From assembly GCF_002419815.1 (NCBI RefSeq), contig NZ_DIGV01000048.1:1-52181 (forward strand): DNA of 52,181 nucleotides, read 5' to 3'. Origin of the DNA: Brevundimonas sp. UBA5713 (lineage in GTDB: Bacteria > Pseudomonadota > Alphaproteobacteria > Caulobacterales > Caulobacteraceae). A program made the translations under genes and the position numbers. Shown here piece by piece: positions 50,685 to 52,181 of the stretch (its first letter is position 1; each line of letters starts with the position of its first letter). The notes beneath the pieces were generated by a model, which was given only the letters and a program-made list of their open reading frames with translations, made no database searches and was not told the origin of the DNA.

Positions 50685-51338
50685 ATGCGCGGGCGTATTG
50701 CCTTGGCCGTCGCTGCGGCCCTTCTGGTTCACCCCGCCGCATCGGTGGCGGAAAACTCGCCGACCCTGCCCGGGTCGGCGGCACCGCGCCCTGCCGCTCC
50801 GACACAGCCGGTTCCGGCCAGCCTGCCGTCGGACCGCGTGTTGGGTCGCGCCGATGCGCCGGTCACTATCATTGAGTATGCGAGCTTCACCTGCTCGCAC
50901 TGCGCCACCTTCTCGACGCAGGTGCTGCCGGAACTGAAGAAGCGCTATATCGACACCGGCAAGGCCAAGCTGGTCTTCCGTGATCTGCCGACCCCGCCGG
51001 TTCAGGTGGCCAGTGCACTGGTGGCCATGGGGCGCTGCGCGGCTCCAGACCGGTTCTTCGACTATGCCGACTATCTGATGCAGGGTCAGGAAGCGGCTTT
51101 CCGTTCCAGCGACGTGAATGGCTGGATCCGGGGTGCCATTCCGGTGACGGGCCGCACCGAGGCTGAACTTCTGGCCTGTATGCAAACCGACGCCATGCGC
51201 ACCAGCATCGAAGGGGACATCCAGTCCGCGCAGGCGGCGGGTGTCACCGGCACACCGACCCTGTTCGTGAACGGCCAGCGCGTGCCGGCACCGAACCTAG
51301 AGGGTATGGTGGCGGCCATCGAACCGCTGGTCCGCTAA
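50685..51338 (+). CDS. DsbA-like thiol oxidoreductase, secreted
   Basis: This 217-residue protein has a Sec signal peptide (MRGRIALAVAAALLVHPAAS, cleavage near VAEN), a proline- and alanine-rich linker, the redox motif C70-S-H-C73 in SFTCSHCATF and a cis-proline loop GVTGTPTLFVNG. It resembles the upstream DsbA-like protein through the fold, but its redox dipeptide is different (SH versus GA), suggesting different redox potentials. Start candidates are ATG 50679 and ATG 50685; AAGG is 8 nt before the latter. smc begins 9 nt after its stop. Confidence 0.9.
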   Translation: MRGRIALAVAAALLVHPAASVAENSPTLPGSAAPRPAAPTQPVPASLPSDRVLGRADAPVTIIEYASFTCSHCATFSTQVLPELKKRYIDTGKAKLVFRDLPTPPVQVASALVAMGRCAAPDRFFDYADYLMQGQEAAFRSSDVNGWIRGAIPVTGRTEAELLACMQTDAMRTSIEGDIQSAQAAGVTGTPTLFVNGQRVPAPNLEGMVAAIEPLVR

Positions 51339-51347
51339 CCTCCGCCG

Positions 51348-52181
51348 ATGCATTTTCAGCGCCTTCGACTTTCGGGCTTTAAGTCCTTTGTCGATCCCGC
51401 CGAGGTTCAGATTGAACCCGGACTGACCGGGATCGTCGGACCGAACGGCTGCGGCAAGTCGAATGTGCTGGAAAGCCTGCGCTGGGTCATGGGGGCCAAC
51501 TCGGCCAAGGCCATGCGCGGTCAGGGCATGGAGGATGTGATCTTTGCGGGTGCCGCAGGCCGTCCGCCGCGCAACCACGCCGAAGTCACCCTGACCATCG
51601 ACAACGCCCTGCGCCGCGCGCCCCAGCCTTATACGGACGAAGCCGTGCTAGAGGTTTCGCGCAAGATCGAGCGCGGGCGCGGCTCTACTTATCGGATCAA
51701 CGGCAAGGAAGTGCGGGCGCGGGACGTCCAGCTGCTGTTCGCCGATGCCTCGACGGGGGCCAACTCGCCTGCCCTTGTGCGTCAGGGGCAGATTTCCGAA
51801 CTGATCGCGGCCAAACCGCAGAACCGCCGCCGCATCCTCGAAGAGGCGGGTGGCGTGTCGGGTCTGCACACCCGACGCCACGAAGCCGAGTTGCGCCTCA
51901 AGGCCGCCGAAGCCAATCTCGACCGCCTCGACGACATCGGCAAGGAGTTGGAATCGACTCTCAACCGCCTGAAGCGCGAAGCCCGTCAGGCCGAGAAATA
52001 CAAGAAGATCAGCGCCGAGATTCGCGCCTTGCAGGCCGCCCTGCTCTATGTGCGCTGGTCTGACGCAAAGGAAGCTGCCGAGGGGGCGCGCAAGGAGTTG
52101 CGCGAGGCCGAGGCCGCCGTCGCCGAGGCCACCACCGCCTCGGCCGCCGCCCAAACCGCCGCCCTTCAGGCGCAAGAGGCG
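51348..52181 (+). CDS. smc: Chromosome segregation protein SMC (5' part)
   Basis: The gene runs off the right edge: 278 codons are present and the frame is still open. The start shows MHFQRLRLSGFKSFVDPAEV, the Walker A motif GPNGCGKSN at about 32-40, the R-loop and Q-loop region (LVRQGQISELIAAKPQNRRR) and then the beginning of the long coiled coil. SMC compacts and segregates the chromosome with ScpA and ScpB. ATG at 51348 is 9 nt after the upstream gene. Confidence 0.96.
   Translation, partial: MHFQRLRLSGFKSFVDPAEVQIEPGLTGIVGPNGCGKSNVLESLRWVMGANSAKAMRGQGMEDVIFAGAAGRPPRNHAEVTLTIDNALRRAPQPYTDEAVLEVSRKIERGRGSTYRINGKEVRARDVQLLFADASTGANSPALVRQGQISELIAAKPQNRRRILEEAGGVSGLHTRRHEAELRLKAAEANLDRLDDIGKELESTLNRLKREARQAEKYKKISAEIRALQAALLYVRWSDAKEAAEGARKELREAEAAVAEATTASAAAQTAALQAQEA

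Overview
The window is an ordinary-looking chromosomal segment of an alphaproteobacterium of the Caulobacterales. The evidence is the set of Caulobacter-type genes and their order: a fliF-fliG-fliH(flbE)-fliN-flbD-flhA flagellar cluster, ccrM (the GANTC cell-cycle methyltransferase) next to a murC-murB-ddl-ftsQ-ftsA division cluster, ftsZ followed by lpxC, and mutY-DUF721-DsbA-DsbA-smc. CtrA-like TTAA half-sites, an EcfG-type promoter and large TonB-dependent receptors fit the same group. Base composition is moderately GC-rich by eye, which fits Asticcacaulis somewhat better than most Brevundimonas, but the genus cannot be settled from sequence reading alone. No rRNA, tRNA, IS element, prophage or CRISPR array was seen.

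Layout. 0-2.8 kb: a GNAT acetyltransferase, a vWA protein, a CsbD-like stress protein with an EcfG (general stress) promoter, and a Nudix hydrolase. 2.8-5.8 kb: a compact signalling operon (CHASE3 histidine kinase, single-domain receiver, receiver-HisKA_2 kinase, then the Nudix gene). 5.9-14.1 kb: flagellar basal body and export genes, with a class A beta-lactamase lipoprotein gene embedded between flbD and flhA. 14.2-25.7 kb: metabolic and regulatory genes (leucine-type dehydrogenase, alpha/beta hydrolase lipoprotein, His-rich PadR regulator, uracil-DNA glycosylase family protein, DUF3253, GST, nucleoside transporter, ilvE, an OmpR/EnvZ-type pair, a small secreted protein, proC, a YbjN-like gene, ubiK). 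26.0-28.7 kb: lgt, a MidA/NDUFAF7-type methyltransferase and pgeF in one operon. 28.8-46.8 kb: lpxC, ftsZ, then a 9.7 kb interruption holding two TonB-dependent receptors and an S9 peptidase, then ftsA, ftsQ, ddl, murB and murC. 46.9-52.2 kb: ccrM, mutY, a DciA-like DUF721 gene, two DsbA-like thioredoxins and the 5' part of smc.

How the parts work together. The flagellar genes build the MS ring, the switch and the export gate, and FlbD is the sigma-54 activator of later flagellar genes. The murC-to-ftsZ set makes peptidoglycan precursor and the divisome, and CcrM methylation probably times ccrM and ftsZ expression. Lgt and PgeF support lipoprotein and cell-wall maturation. The TonB receptor/S9 peptidase island looks like a peptide (or peptide-conjugate) uptake and degradation unit dropped between ftsA and ftsZ.

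Most interesting observations: seven GANTC sites packed into about 120 bp just upstream of ccrM; the receptor/peptidase island splitting ftsA from ftsZ, with a (CAGGAA)n repeat inside one receptor; a beta-lactamase gene inside the flagellar operon; a His-rich, YqjI-like PadR regulator with palindromic sites at its own promoter; and a perfectly spaced EcfG promoter in front of the csbD-like gene.
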